Of a DNA stretch of 64,000 bases, positions 43,150 to 55,134 are shown piece by piece (within the stretch, counting starts at the first letter, position 1; every line of letters starts with the position of its first letter). The translations under genes were made by a program, and so were the position numbers. The notes beneath the pieces were generated by a model. It searched no databases. It had not been told where the DNA came from and saw nothing but the letters and a program-made list of their open reading frames with translations. The stretch is from Adiantum capillus-veneris (lineage: Eukaryota; Streptophyta; Polypodiopsida; Polypodiales; Pteridaceae), in NCBI GenBank assembly GCA_014529385.2, contig CM043953.1, positions 89,808,342 to 89,872,341 of the forward strand, written 5' to 3'.

Positions 43150-45184
43150 TGCGTGTGTGTAGCTGTTAAATCTTAATTAATCAGATATAATTGAATTTTT
43201 GCATTCAAAAGACAGGTGGCAATGGAATCAAGGAATAGATATGTACAAGAACAACTCAGTATTAGAATTATTTAAGTACAATGTTTGTAAGAAAGAGATC
43301 CCCTTTGAGTATGCAGAAAGTAAAAGAACTTCCCAAGTCACCAGTGAGTGTTCCATCCAAAGTAGGGTAGCTTGCCAAAGTAAAAAAACCTTCCAAGATA
43401 AGATAGAGTCCTTACCTGCATCCATCCAAACAAGACAACAATTCAATTAGCCTTGGATGTATTTTATAGGTATCAATGGACCATACCAGTTGTTATCCAT
43501 GTCCATCTTACAAAACTTTTTTACTTTAAACAAGCTTGGTCCACAGTAAAACTCTTGTGTTTATAAGTTTAATTACTTCCAATCTAAGTGACAGATTTCC
43601 TCTTCTAATCTGCGTGGTATAATCCCCCAAGAAAACAAAACTTCATGAGTTTATTTATATGTCATATTATTGAGGTTCTATTGGTAATTAAGTAAAGAAA
43701 TTTTCTTCTAAGTATAGAACTGGTGTTGTAATATTTTTACAAATGGAGTCCAATGCAATCTAATCTTATCAATCATAAACTAATAGCTAGCCAAGTGGTA
43801 GAGGCCTAGCACGTCTAAAAAAATCAGGACAAACTGTAAATACAAGTGTTGTAAAGCATTGTTGCAATCAATCATAATGATCAGGTCGTTCAAAGAATGT
43901 AACGGATCCTATTCCTACCCATGAAAGCAACATAACCTAGTACATGGGTCCGAAAATATTGGTACAACAGTTAAGCATTTCCTCCATATGGCAGGTTTTT
44001 CCAAGTGACAAAAGCGGTAGACAACATGCCATATAGTAATACCAGCGGCGGCTGAATCAGTAGTAGGAATCTAACCTTAAACAGGTACAACCTTTTCAGA
44101 GCCCTTGCTTGATTTCTTTCCATACACATGCTAAGCCAAAAATTGCCATATACTTACCTTCAGAAAGATTAGAACAGAGAACCATTTCATCAACCATTAG
44201 CAGGCCCCAAAAACGGTGGGTTATACCCAGCCATATTGGCAAGTGTAAATGATGTCCACTTTTCTCAAACTGTGAGTACGCACAGTATTACAAGGTACCC
44301 AGCGCCTCAGATGCTACAAAGGCCAAGATTAACCCCTTTTTATTGAAAAAAAACCAGTTATTGCCGAAAATAGGTAATTGACTGTAGTCGGTAAAACCCT
44401 GCGGCGGCTTTGAAAAAATCCAAAGTTACATGGTCACATAATAGTATAAAGCCATGTTGCGCACAGTTCCTTCCAGAAAAACAGTAGGAAATGTAATTCC
44501 CCCCAAATGTAATCATACATTAGATGCCAACCATTTTTAGCAACCATATCCCATGCTAAGTACCATAATATCCTAATTTTCAAGAGTAGTATGCATAGTG
44601 TACAAGAACCACAGTTTTAACGACTGTTGTAAAAAACCAGTCCCGACTGCAAGCAAAAAAAACCACCACAATGCTTATTGAAAACCTCATTCCCTACTGT
44701 GTTAAAAAAATGGCAGGGTACTGCTTACTGCTCAGAATTTCAATCATAACCGGGAGCAAGGCAAGTTAAGGCCAGGAAAAAACCTGAGATGTTTGAGTGG
44801 TGAGCTCCATAGCTCTATCCGTGAAGCACGCAGTAAATCCTTTTAGACAAAAACACAACAAAATAATCATTGGCTAAGTGAGGGGCAAGGTGCACCCTCA
44901 CCTTGTTCAAATAGGGTGGACTGCCAGTCCTCTGAGCTTGAGTAATGAGTGAGCCCAGCCGCCCTCCATTGTGAATGTGTGGTATCATCAAACGACACGC
45001 AGATACCCTTGAGAGGGGAGATCCATAGCCAGGGAGAAGAGGCCGCCTTCTCGGCGTAACGAGAACAGAGACTTTAATCACGCTCGACTAAGCTTTATTA
45101 TTCAAGGGCCGGGTCCCATAGTCTTTATATGGCATGTTATTGACCAGTAAAAAGTATCCCATCAATTTCCGGGCAAGATCAATG
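43150..45184. other. Probable nested insertion, unclassified, non-coding
   Basis: About 2 kb of AT-rich DNA with no recognised coding region. At 45075-45110 a TTTATTATTCAAGGGCCGG stretch may be the complement of a polyadenylation region. It interrupts the two halves of a putative LTR. Confidence 0.3.
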
Positions 45185-45248
45185 TGGGGGGGGGGGGGGG
45201 GGGGGGGGGGAGAGAAAAAATAGTTACCAGAATACCTATAGTACCATA

Positions 45249-45286
<38 letters not shown>

Positions 45287-45319
45287 ATGCACACACGTGC
45301 ATATGTGTATGTGTGTAGC
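45185..45319. repeat. Poly-G run and (GT)n microsatellite
   Basis: About 25 G from 45186, then GT repeat from about 45251 to 45285 continuing as an interrupted TG/CA alternating stretch. Confidence 0.95.
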
Positions 45320-45830
45320 ATAAAAGCCAAGCTCGCCATGACAATTGAAATCATCCTTTTTCTGACTGCTCACCACCCTTAAGCCTAGGAATGTATAACT
45401 GGTATGGAAAGATTCTTCTATAGAAAGTTCTAGGTGGGAGCGAGTAAGCACTCTTCAAAAAAGGTTCCCCAACTTAAGGATTACTCGTTCTAGTGAAATT
45501 TTTGAGGACGAAAATTCTTCTTAAGGGGGAAGGAATGTGATATATCCTATAGTTGGGCACGCAAGACTACACACATGATGATTCCTCTCTCTTAAGATTC
45601 ATATTGGGCCAAGATTATAGGTGAATTAGCTAGGTGGGGAGAGGTGGTGCTTGTGTGTGTGTGTGTGTGTGTGTGTAGAAAGAAAGCCAAGCTCGCCATA
45701 GCAATTGAATCTCTATCAAAGTCTCCTTTAAATTCTCATCACCTTTATGATCCTAGGAACATTAGACATAGTTTGCCACAAGCGTGTCTCCTTGCATGCG
45801 AATCTTAAATAATTTAAAATATTAATGAGA

Positions 45831-47273
45831 ATATACGAGAAATAAAGATATATTATTGCTTTATTAAAATCATTTTACATCCTTATCTTGTTTCGTGCTC
45901 AACTCGCATGAATATTTCAGTTCATTCACCTTGGTCATTGGATCATCTAGCTGCAATTCATTACTAATAGCGAAACTCATCAAAACTTTTTTCTTTTGAA
46001 TTGACATATATACATATAGAGTTCCTTACCTTTTAGTGACAGCTTATCTGTACACTTGAGGAACCTTGGTAGTTGAAAATGTCCTCAAATTCATGGTATG
46101 AGTAATACTTATCTCCATAAGAGGAAGTCACAAGCCTATTTGAAAGGCATAACTTTCACGCAAGTAGGTGGCATCTTGCTTATAAGCCAATCATTTACCC
46201 TTTTCATAAATTGAAAAACTTTCTTTGTGACCATTTGAGTAACTTTCCATGAGGTTGTTGATATATGCATTTCTCCACACCCTTGGAGTCCTTGCTCATG
46301 TTTACTCATTTACAAGATTTATTGGACGTGGCATAACCATTTTTTGAATGCATCTTAAAAAAGCTTTAATAGATTTTAAGCTTGGTATCATATAGTATGA
46401 TATGCTTTTACCTTTAGAATAATATCTAAAAGATCACACACATACTTTTTTGTAGCAAAGGTTGTATACTTTTTGACACTTCAAATATTAAGAAACATAT
46501 TCAAGAATATGTTTTGTTCTCAAGTATTGCAAGTGAAAACATTGTCATCATAACATTAGATGTAGCTCAAATACCGCAATGCCTTCTAGCAAGAAAGACA
46601 TGGGCTTTATGCACAATCTTCTCTCTCATCATTCATGCAACCCAAAACCTTGCACGTCCATTATAGTAGGACCATGTGCAATATCTACCGTGCTAGGTAG
46701 CCATGGAGATATGCTATTGAAGTAATTTGAATCCTTGTACATTATAAGAAAGCATAATGTACATAGTTTTGCTTGTAAAATGTAAGCAACATGAAAGATC
46801 ATATAAATAATAAAAAGTTAGCATACCTTATTTGATGGAAGCATACATCTCCCCAACAATTCTTCCTTCCATTGAGAACATCCAAGGAGACTCCTTGTGA
46901 GCAATGCATTGATGAATTGCTCAAGTTGATGGTTCCATTTTCTCTTTCCTTGCTCTATAGCAACTCTTGGAAACTTTGTCATGACTTTTGTTTTCCTCTC
47001 CTTGAGAGAAACCCATATGTGTTCAAGATTTGAGCGAATCATGTTATCCAAAGTACTTGATAACCCTAAACATGAAAGATTTTCTTCTCTTTAACATTTT
47101 TGATGCAATAGTGGAGTCTCTTAGATCGAGCAACTCTATAGAAGAAGAAGCCGGCCTAGTCTCTAATACAATGTAGCAAAATTTGGGAAAAATAAACTTT
47201 CAACATTACTTGAACATAAATCAAAACAAGAGATTCATATATCATGTTTTAAACACAATCGGATCTAAACATA
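45831..47273. other. Unassigned DNA left of copia copy II
   Basis: No recognised gene. Minus ORF 47051-46818 (77 codons) has no motif. Near 47163-47180 the minus strand reads TTGTATTAGAGAC, a weak look-alike of the copia primer site, so a decayed minus-strand copia may lie here. Confidence 0.35.
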
Positions 47274-47501
47274 TGTTACCATATACATGTGGTAGTGAGT
47301 GTGTGAACACACTTAGGACTGCTGGGGCATTTTTTCCCTCACTAGGAGGTTTTTTCCCCCGTGCATTGTATACACGCCCTTCACTCTAGGTCTAACTCAT
47401 CTTTCTGTTGCACACTAAGTAATACACTCTCTGTTGTGTGCCTTGAGCTTCCTTCGTCTTCCCCAAGTTGTGTGTGTTTTCTTGCAACCCTAATTCCAAC
47501 A
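47274..47501 (+). repeat. Copia copy II 5' LTR
   Basis: 228 bp, TGTTACCATATACATG...TTCCAACA, followed one base later by TTGGTATTAGAGC (47503-47515), the primer site for initiator tRNA-Met. Confidence 0.95.
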
Positions 47502-47859
47502 ATTGGTATTAGAGCAAGTTCTCTCGAGCTTAATCGCCAGCTACTTCAGCGCACACGCCTGCTCACTTTCTTCGATTTTTGTGACCTTTGGCGAGCATTC
47601 ACAGGTCGACAAAAATTTTGGGATAGCTCGAAGAGCTAAGTTTGCTCAGATTTTTTATTCGGGTTTTGGTCTTCGTTTCCATTACAGATAAGCAGTACTG
47701 CACATGCTATTTCGTCATTTTGTGCAAAATTTCTGTCAGTACCGTTTTTTGCAAAGTAAGTCCCTTACAATCTTCTACGGTTTGTGCTATATAGCACGTG
47801 TTGTTCCCACTTTGTTTCTCCTCTTTTCGGGCAGTTTTCACATCAGGTGCATGCATTCT

Positions 47860-48045
47860 TCATGGTCGACAACAACACAGATGTGTTTAAGATGTTTGTT
47901 GCAATTATTGTAAAGCTAATGATTACTTGATCAAGCAGTGTCCTAAGTTGAAGACCAAAGAGGCTAAGAAGAAAGAGGGTAGTTCCACTGCAAGTGCTGG
48001 TTCCACTACAAATGCAGTTATTGTTGAGTCTTCTGTGAAAAGAGA
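47860..48045 (+). pseudogene. Copia copy II gag remnant with internal deletion
   Basis: The gag start (DVFKMF) is joined directly to the zinc-knuckle region (NYCKANDYLIKQC). About 810 bp present in copy I (roughly 25481-26291) is missing. The junction falls in AAGATG, present at both ends of the missing segment in copy I, so a microhomology deletion is likely. The knuckle His is Tyr. Confidence 0.8.
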
Positions 48046-48047
48046 CT

Positions 48048-48674
48048 GTGATGCTTGTTGATGTAGAATGGGCTTTTAGTACAAAGTGTACCTATAATCC
48101 TGTTGTCCATGATGCATGCATGTCAGTTGTTGCAAATTCACATGTGTGGTATTTTCAAAGTGGTGCTACAAAGCACATTACCTCACATCGTGATTTATTC
48201 ACCTCTCTTGAGTCTGTCCCTCATGGAAATTCAGTCACTTGTGCCAACAATGCCTCTTATCCAGTTCAAGGAGTTGGAAAGATTGTGCTTACTGCTGCTA
48301 ATGGCAATTCTTTCACACTTGTTGATGCACTTTATGTACCTGGTATCAAGAAGAATCTCTTGTCTGTATCCGCACTTGCTAGACTTGGACTTGTAGTCAA
48401 ATTTGTGGATGACAGATGTACAGTTCATGATCTTAGTTTTGGTGATGAAATTGTTGCATCTGGGCTTTTGTGCCGTGGGCTGTACAAGCTCACTTTGCAT
48501 GACAAGTGTGGACAAAATTTTGCAAATGCAATAGTGGATTCTAAGGCTATTTCAGATGCAAAACTTTGGTATGCACGTTTTGGACATCTGAATTTTTCCA
48601 GTTTGTTGCATTTGGAAAAATCGGAGACGGTTGCTTCTTTACCGCCTCTTGAAGCACCTGTCAAACATGTTTGA
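48048..48674 (+). pseudogene. Copia copy II protease and integrase zinc region
   Basis: 208 uninterrupted codons: WYFQSGATKHITS (catalytic Asp replaced by Gln), CANNASYPVQGVGKIVLTA, LYVPGIKKNLLSVSALA and FGHLNFSSLL (first zinc His replaced by Tyr, WYARFGH). It ends where copy I reads HVCEGC; here a one-base change gives TGA. Protease is dead on motif grounds. Confidence 0.85.
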
Positions 48675-49715
48675 GGAATGTATTTTGGGTAAGATGCAGC
48701 GTTTGAAGTTTTGAAAGGATGGTTCAGTTAGGGCCACATGCAGGTTGCAGCTTGTGCATAGTGATGTTTGTGGGCCCATGCAAACTCCGTCCTTGGGCAA
48801 TTACCTTTACTTCATGACTTTCATTGATAATTACTCTAGGTATGCATGTGTGTATCCGCTTAAAGCAAAGTCTGAAGTTTTTATGTGCTTCAAACAATTT
48901 TGTATAGGCTGAAAATGTCTTGAAATGTACTACAGGCACCCTTCGTTCAATCGAGGGGGGGAGTATATGTCTCATGAATTTAATGCATTTTTGGCTAGTC
49001 GTGGGATAAAACACCAATGTACAGTGCCTTATACACCTCAGCAAAATGGTGTTGCTGAGAGGAAAAACAGGTCAATTACGAAAATGGCACGATGTATAGT
49101 CAAAAGTCAAGCTTTGCCGCATTTGTTTTGGCTTGAGGCCATCATGTGTGCCACTTACGTACTAAACATGTGTCCTACAAAAGATTTGCAATCTATTACT
49201 CCATATGAAGCATGGCATGATAGAAAGCCTTCTATTGAGCACATGCATGTTTTTGGATGTTTGGCATATGCTTTGGTGCCACTACACAGTGCAGAAAATT
49301 GGATGATAAGGCTGTCAAATGTATTTTTGTTGGCTATAGTGCTAAAATCAAAGGTTATAGGTTCTATCATCCACAAACAAAGCGTATTTTCGTTTCACGA
49401 AATGTTGTGTTTGTGGAAGATTCTGTTCAACCCTTGCTGTGATTCATGTACTAGAGACAATAATGTAAGCTCAAAGGACATTTATGACACTTTGTTGCCT
49501 CTTTTCAGTGGTGGAAGTTGGAATGTAAATTCCAATGAGGCAAATGTACAACTTATGGGGGGTTTTAAAAATGTTACAAATCAGCCTATTACTGATGCAA
49601 ATGTACATGTACTTGATGAGGAAAGGGCTGAAAATGAGCAGGCTAGAGGTATGCCAAAATGGATGGTGCATACATTGCGTGATAGTAAATTAGAAGTTCA
49701 AACCTATGGGGGTTT
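48675..49715 (+). pseudogene. Copia copy II integrase core and variable region
   Basis: Core motifs spread over frames: HSDVCGP, FMTFIDNYSR (second-Asp region altered), RGGEYMSHEFNAFLASRG and PYTPQQNGVAERKNRS with the catalytic Glu intact. The G-run that is short in copy I is full length here. C-terminal HVFGCLAYALVP is followed by a frameshift and the acidic variable region. Confidence 0.8.
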
Positions 49716-49852
49716 CTAAAAATGTTACAAATCAGTCTATTACTGATGCAGATGTACATGATGTACTTGATGAGGAAAGGGCTGAAAATGAGCAGGCTAG
49801 AGGTATGCCAAAATGGATGGTGCATACATTGCGTGACATTAAATTGGATGCA
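49550..49852 (+). repeat. 154-bp tandem duplication inside copia copy II
   Basis: The block starting near 49550 (TATGGGGGGTTTTAAAAATG) is repeated from about 49703, ending with CATTGCGTGA and AAATT. Copy I has a single copy at about 27950-28100. Confidence 0.85.
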
Positions 49853-49881
49853 CCTTTGTCTAGTCACACTCGTTCAGGCTC

Positions 49882-50870
49882 TTGCATGCATCTTATGCAG
49901 CAGATTGTTATGCTTTGGCTGTGTCTAGCTTACATGATGTTGAGGAACCTTTGTCTTTTGATGAAGCACATAATTCAAAAAATTGGATGGTTGTCATGCA
50001 ATTAGAATATGATGCACTTTTAGAAAATGACACATGGACTTTATGTGATTTGCCTCCTGGCAAAAGGCCATTGGTATGAAGTGGGTTTACAAGTTGAGAC
50101 GCAAGCCGGATGGTGAGATTGATCGCTATAAGGCTCGACATGTTGCAAAGGGTTATGCACATAAAAAAGGCATAGATTATGAAGATACTTTTTCTCCCAA
50201 GTGTCGTATGACTACTGTGCGTTTTCTATGTACATTGGCAACTCATTTTCGTTGGGATGTACATCAATAAGACATTTTTTTGCTTTATTGAACGATGACA
50301 TATTTTGAGGAAGTTTATGTAACGTAGCCTCGCGGTTTTGTCAAGAAAGGACAAGAAGATAAGGTGTGCAAATGTAACAAAGCTTTGTATGGGTTGAAGC
50401 AATCTCCTTGTGCTTGGTATGAGAAGGCTGACACTCATTTGGTCAAACGAGGCTTTCGTAACAGTCCAATAGAAAGCACATTGTATGTAAAGCGTGAGGG
50501 TGATATACTTCACATTGTGATTCTCTACGTCGATGATTTTCTGATCATTGGACCAAGTGAGAGACATGTTGCTGAATTTAAGGTTGATTTGAATGCTACT
50601 TTCAAGATGAAAGATTTAGGGTTGCTGCATCGTTACGTGGGTATAAAGTTTAAGCAGTGTGATGGTGGTAATTCTTTGTGTCAGAAAAGTTACATAGAGC
50701 CATTGTTATGTAAGTTTGGACTTGAGGATTGCAAACCTATTACCACTCCCATGAAAATAGGTTTGAAATTGAGTCTTCATGATTCTGGTGATCCTGCAAA
50801 TGTCACTCTTTACCAAATTGCTATTGGATGCTTCATTTATGTATGCAACACGAGGCTAGATATTTAGTTT
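49882..50870 (+). pseudogene. Copia copy II reverse transcriptase
   Basis: Broken over several frames: SSLHDVEEPLSFDEAHNSKN, MKWVYKLRRKPDGEIDRYK, then EEVYVT followed by TAG at the codon also mutated in copy I, KALYGLKQSPCAWYEK, LYVDDFLIIG (YVDD at 50526-50537) and CNTRLDI. The catalytic Asp pair is intact. Confidence 0.85.
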
Positions 50871-50947
50871 ACAGTCTCACAGGTCAGCAGATTTATGCAT
50901 AGCCCAAGGTCTAAGCATATGCAGGTTGTCAAGAGGGTTTTTGCTAC

Positions 50948-51479
50948 TTGAGTGGAACTTTACATCTTGGCTTGTTTTATCCCAAGGGGGGATCATTGCC
51001 ACCAGATTTGCATGCTTTTTTGGACTCAGATTGGGCTGGTCGTTTTGACACACAAGTGTCCACAAGTGGTTTTTGTTTCATGCTTGGCAGCTCATGCATA
51101 TCATGGTTGAGCAAGAAGCAACCTACTGTGGCCACTTCGAGTTGTGAGGCTGAGTACAGGACAGTCTTCACAGCTACGGTTGAGTGTGTATGGCTCAGAT
51201 GCCTTGGCTGATTTGGGTGTTGGATAGAACACTACCAACACTATCTACACTGATAGTCAGAGTGCATTGGCAGTTGCAAGGAACCCAGTTTTGCATGCTT
51301 GTACAAAGCACATTGAGGTGCATTACCACTATGTCAGAGAGAGGCTCTCAACAGGAGAGATAAGCTTGGCTTATGTGCCAACACACGACAACCTTGCAGA
51401 TCTTTTCACAAAGGCATTGTCTCGTGAGAAGTTTGAATCTTTTTGCAAAGCTTTGGGCTTACTCCCCTTTGTGGACTGA
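50948..51479 (+). pseudogene. Copia copy II RNase H
   Basis: SGTLHLGLFYPKGGSLPPDL, DSDWAGRFDTQVSTSG (Ser codon intact where copy I has TGA), SWLSKKQPTVATSSCEAEYR, then a frameshift near 51210, TIYTDSQSALAVARNP and NLADLFTKALSREKFE to LLPFVD and TGA. Confidence 0.85.
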
Positions 51480-51557
51480 TCATGTCCTCAAGGCATGGCA
51501 CTTCCCTTTTTACTCTATATGCTAGCTCTCGTTCACCACATCACTCCAGGGGGGATT

Positions 51558-51785
51558 TGTTACCATTATTCATGTGGTAGTGATGTGTGTGAACACACTT
51601 AGGACCACCGGGGCATTTTTTCCCGCACTGGGAGGTTTTTTCCCACGTGCATTGTTTACACCCATCACTCTAGGGCTAACTCATCTTTCCATTGCACACT
51701 AAGTGATACACTCTCTGTTGTGTGGCTTGAGCTTCCTTCATCTTCTCCAAGCTGTGCGTGTTTTCTTGCAACCCTAATTCCAATA
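51558..51785 (+). repeat. Copia copy II 3' LTR
   Basis: 228 bp, TGTTACCATTATTCATG...TTCCAATA; preceded by AGGGGGGA. The terminal CA has become TA. Confidence 0.9.
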
Positions 51786-51794
51786 TTATAGAGA

Positions 51795-51841
51795 TAATCA
51801 CATAACCATGTGTGTGTGTGTGTGTATGTGTGCGCGCACGC

Positions 51842-51911
<70 letters not shown>

Positions 51912-51938
51912 GAGACAACACATTACTGAGGGTTGAAA

Positions 51939-51994
<56 letters not shown>

Positions 51995-52046
51995 CAAGAG
52001 GGGATCTATATACAAAGACAATCACATAACAATGAAAAGAAACTCT

Positions 52047-52110
<64 letters not shown>

Positions 52111-52135
52111 ACACATTATGAGGGTTGGAATAGGG
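51795..52135. repeat. Tandemly duplicated SSR block with a 51-nt poly-C run
   Basis: (TG)n(AG)n at about 51809-51905, poly-C at 51941-51991, then a second (TG)n(AG)n at about 52047-52107. Flanks AATCACATAAC and ACAACACATTA...GAGGGTTG occur in both halves, so the whole block is duplicated. Confidence 0.95.
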
Positions 52136-52720
52136 CTTTTTGTATTATGAAAGCTTACAACAAAGCTAAATACAATTATGATAGATCATCCTACCAATAG
52201 GTGGCCTTTTCATCATGTGCCCACACAATAGCCTTCTCTAATTAAGCCAACAATTTTGGCCCTCTCCTCTTTACTGAACCAAACTTACCCTACATGCTAT
52301 AGTTTACTAAAAAGCATGTAAAGTAATTTAACCTTAAAAAGCAAGCACTTGACCTTCGTAATTTTCACATTCAAAGATAGATTCTCGATTGTGAAATCGT
52401 CCTCTTCAAGAAAACGTCAAAAAGCACTTTTGCTTTTATGAGAAAATAAACTTTTAAAGTATATTTTAAATATAATTCTCATGAAAACCGTTCATAAATC
52501 AAAAAAATTATCGTAAAAAGAATAATTGGTGACAGGAGCTACTATCAATTTTCCTTATGAAATAATTTTTGTAAGCCTTGGTACTCCTCCAAGAAGTCTC
52601 TAAATATAGAGAGACCACTATGATGAGCATTATGACGAAGCAAAAAGACAGAAGATATTTGCAAATATGGAATTGGCTTGACTACAAATGGACAAAAAAT
52701 CCAATATCTCTTGACCTTAA
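52136..52720. other. Unassigned DNA
   Basis: AT-rich, no ORF with motifs, ends with CTTAA that forms the left target duplication of the adjacent solo LTR. Confidence 0.5.
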
Positions 52721-54327
52721 TGTAACATTTAATGGCCTAGTAACTTGTGTGTAGCGGAAAGTAGCATAGACAAAGTGAGCATTTCATTAGAATTGATTCC
52801 TAATGATCATAGCAAGAGTGCTTGGATGGAGAGAGAAACAAAAAGCATAACACCTAGTTAGACAGGCATGAACAATACTTCAAAAGAGAGAGAAATTAAG
52901 CTATTGACAATAGTTGAGGACCAGATTTACATGGAGCCGGTTCCCCCTCCAAAAGGCTTTGTATTATAGGTTTCCCCCATCTTACAATACAATCCTTTGT
53001 GTTCCTTCAATAACTAGCTAGTGCAATGAAGACAGAAGCTTCAAGCACTAAGCAAACACTTATAAAACACAACATCAATTCCCTCACGGTCTCAGACCCA
53101 AGACCTCACACACCTTCGAAGATGGTGAGAGCTAGCGGGATATGAGAGTAGATTGAGAGGAAGAAGGAGTAGTCTTATTAGAAAGAAGTATATCTCCTCA
53201 ATTAATCACTCATAATAGCTTAGTAATTAGCATGGTAGAGAAGATGAGCATGTATTGAAGCTTGGCTCTTGGTTGGATTTGCATCACAAAGCCAAGAGTT
53301 GTTGGTGTAGGCCTCCCTTCTCACAAGCTTGGAGTAGATGATGAGCTTTCCATTAAAGGTTGAGAAGGAGAGAGAGATAGAGAGAGAGAGACTTCTTGCT
53401 TCACACATGAGATTGTGTGAGTGTGTGTGTGTGTGTGATAAGGCCTTGCCAAAATCAGCCCCCTCTCTCTCTTGGTCGACCCCTCTTGCAAATTACTCAT
53501 GCTGGCACCCCATTGGACCCTGCAAAGCTTAGCCAATGAAAATTGAGAAGCATAAGTGATAGCCTTGTGACATGTGTCCCCCTTTCCCCTTTTGTGAGAG
53601 CTTTAGGTAATTAAATAAATCAATTAAACTCTCATTGGACCCCTTTGTCTTCTGGCCAATAGGAAGCAGGCAAGCCATTGGGCTGTTGAATGCTCATTGA
53701 ACCCCTTGAAAAACGGTCCAATAGTCCCCTTTTAGAGAGCTTAATTCTTATTAGTTCTTTTATCAAGTGTTTTTAAATGAATTAAACTAGATTTACTCTA
53801 GCCTGATTCTCGTTGGTCCACCTTTATGGCCATCTAATAGGATTTGAGTGCACCCTATGGGCAATTGGGCTAGGGAGCTGACATGTGTCCACTATTCCCT
53901 TTGTGTAAAGGGAAGCCTTTGAGTGTGTGTGTGTGTTTTCTCTCACAAGCTTCTCTCTCTTCCCCTACCTTTAGGGCTTGCCCCCTGGTCTTTAGGAGCC
54001 ATGAAAGACTTTTTGGTCATCACTAAACCATCCAATTTTCCCTAGGGTTGGACCATTGGACATAACCTTTGAATTTTGGAACCTTAGCATTTTGGAAGAC
54101 TTAATGGGATGAACCTTAGGGTCTTTGAAGCCCATTGTTGCACATTGCTCTTTTGCAGATGGCCCCCCTTTTGGATCCCTATTTTACCTCCTTTGGATCT
54201 CTATTGTGACCGATCTGCCAACTTAACCAATATTCTAGCTTTTTCTCCCCTTGTACTTCTCCATATTAAATGATCAGTTTAACATGAGCTAATCATTTAG
54301 GAGAATTAGACATTAGTTATTATGACA
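52721..54327 (-). mobile_element. Solo LTR A, 1.6 kb
   Basis: 1607 bp beginning TGTAACATTT and ending TATGACA, with TG/CA termini, flanked by a perfect 5-bp target duplication CTTAA (52716-52720 and 54328-54332). No polyprotein, PBS or PPT inside. It aligns by eye along its whole length, in inverted orientation, with 59173-60761. Strand follows from calling the partner plus; the true transcription direction is not proven. Confidence 0.85.
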
Positions 54328-54332
54328 CTTAA

Positions 54333-54979
54333 TTACCTAGAAAATGTAAAAGTAATTCATGGCACTCATTAAAGACTAGAAAGAAAACATCGCATGTCGC
54401 ACAAATGAGATGTTTCACAGATGATTTTTGTAACCCTTATCAAAACATTTTGTGGCAAGACATTTGGCTCATAGAGTCATGTAACAAGTGTAATGTTACG
54501 TATATTGCTGTAGACAATACTTTATTTGACTTGAGGGCTGTGATACATGAAGCCTAGAGCAAAAATATGAGAAAAGACACTGTGGGTTCATCCTCAAGGT
54601 CCAAAAGTTGCCCAAGAGACTATGGATGTGAAGAGATTCATGGGAAGGGGTATCTATTCAAATCTCACCTTCTATGTCATTAATTATTGGCCTCTTTTCC
54701 ACTCAATGTTGATTAGCATAGAATGCAGCCTAGCCTTGTGCATGTGGTTTTCTTGCCTCTTCTAATCTTTGTAATTTGGTCTATGGATCATGGATGGTAC
54801 TCCAGCAATTTCTCCATAATCATATAAGTTAGGCTACCATGTGATTTTCTACACACACAAATCAACATTCAACAACATTGAATGCATGCATTAAGCAAGA
54901 GAGGCCTCTCACAAGAAGATTTATGATTTTTCTCATGTAGGAAAACGGAGTCTTTATCAGTGTTTTTCATACAACGCAT
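54333..54979. other. Unassigned DNA
   Basis: No gene or repeat recognised. Confidence 0.4.
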
Positions 54980-55134
54980 AACATCATGAGCTTCTGTTCG
55001 AGAGGCACCGCATATCTAGCTAGGTACGATTGGAGGCAGGGGACCCCCGACCCCCCAATCGAGCCGACGGTCCCCTGTCCCCAATCATACCTAGCTAGGT
55101 ATGCACTGCCTCCCTCATAGAAGCTCATGATGTT
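54980..55134. repeat. Hairpin with 66-bp stem
   Basis: Arm 54980-55045 (starts AACATCATGAGCTTCT) pairs with 55069-55134; 56 of 66 positions are exact complements and several others can form G-U pairs, with a 23-nt C-rich loop. Both arms include CTAGCTAGGTA. Could be a small foldback element or a miRNA-type precursor; no target duplication seen. Confidence 0.8.

Larger units (their letters stand above)
43007..45830 (+). mobile_element. Ty3-gypsy (chromovirus-type) remnant with deleted interior and nested insertion
   Basis: Anchor: 45435-45524 reads WERVSTLQKRFPN and ends FEDENSS stop, the C-terminus of a gypsy integrase, followed by purine run AAGGGGGAAGGAA (45523-45535) and an LTR start TGTGATATATCC (45536). 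LTR sequence CCTATAGTTGGGCACGC here resembles 43007 onward, and the CCAAGCTCGCCAT block at about 45687 recurs at 45328. I infer a 5' LTR from about 43007 split by a nested insertion (about 43150-45250), an almost wholly deleted interior, and a 3' LTR. Confidence 0.4.
47274..51785 (+). mobile_element. Ty1-copia retrotransposon, copy II, older, gag-deleted
   Basis: Same family as 24861-30034. LTRs start TGTTACC; the 5' LTR ends CAACA and the 3' LTR ends CAATA. PBS, polypurine tract and domain order match copy I. Nearly all of gag is missing, and the variable region after integrase is tandemly duplicated. The two LTRs differ at roughly 20 positions, clearly more than in copy I. No clear target duplication (ACATA left, TTATA right). 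Confidence 0.95.
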
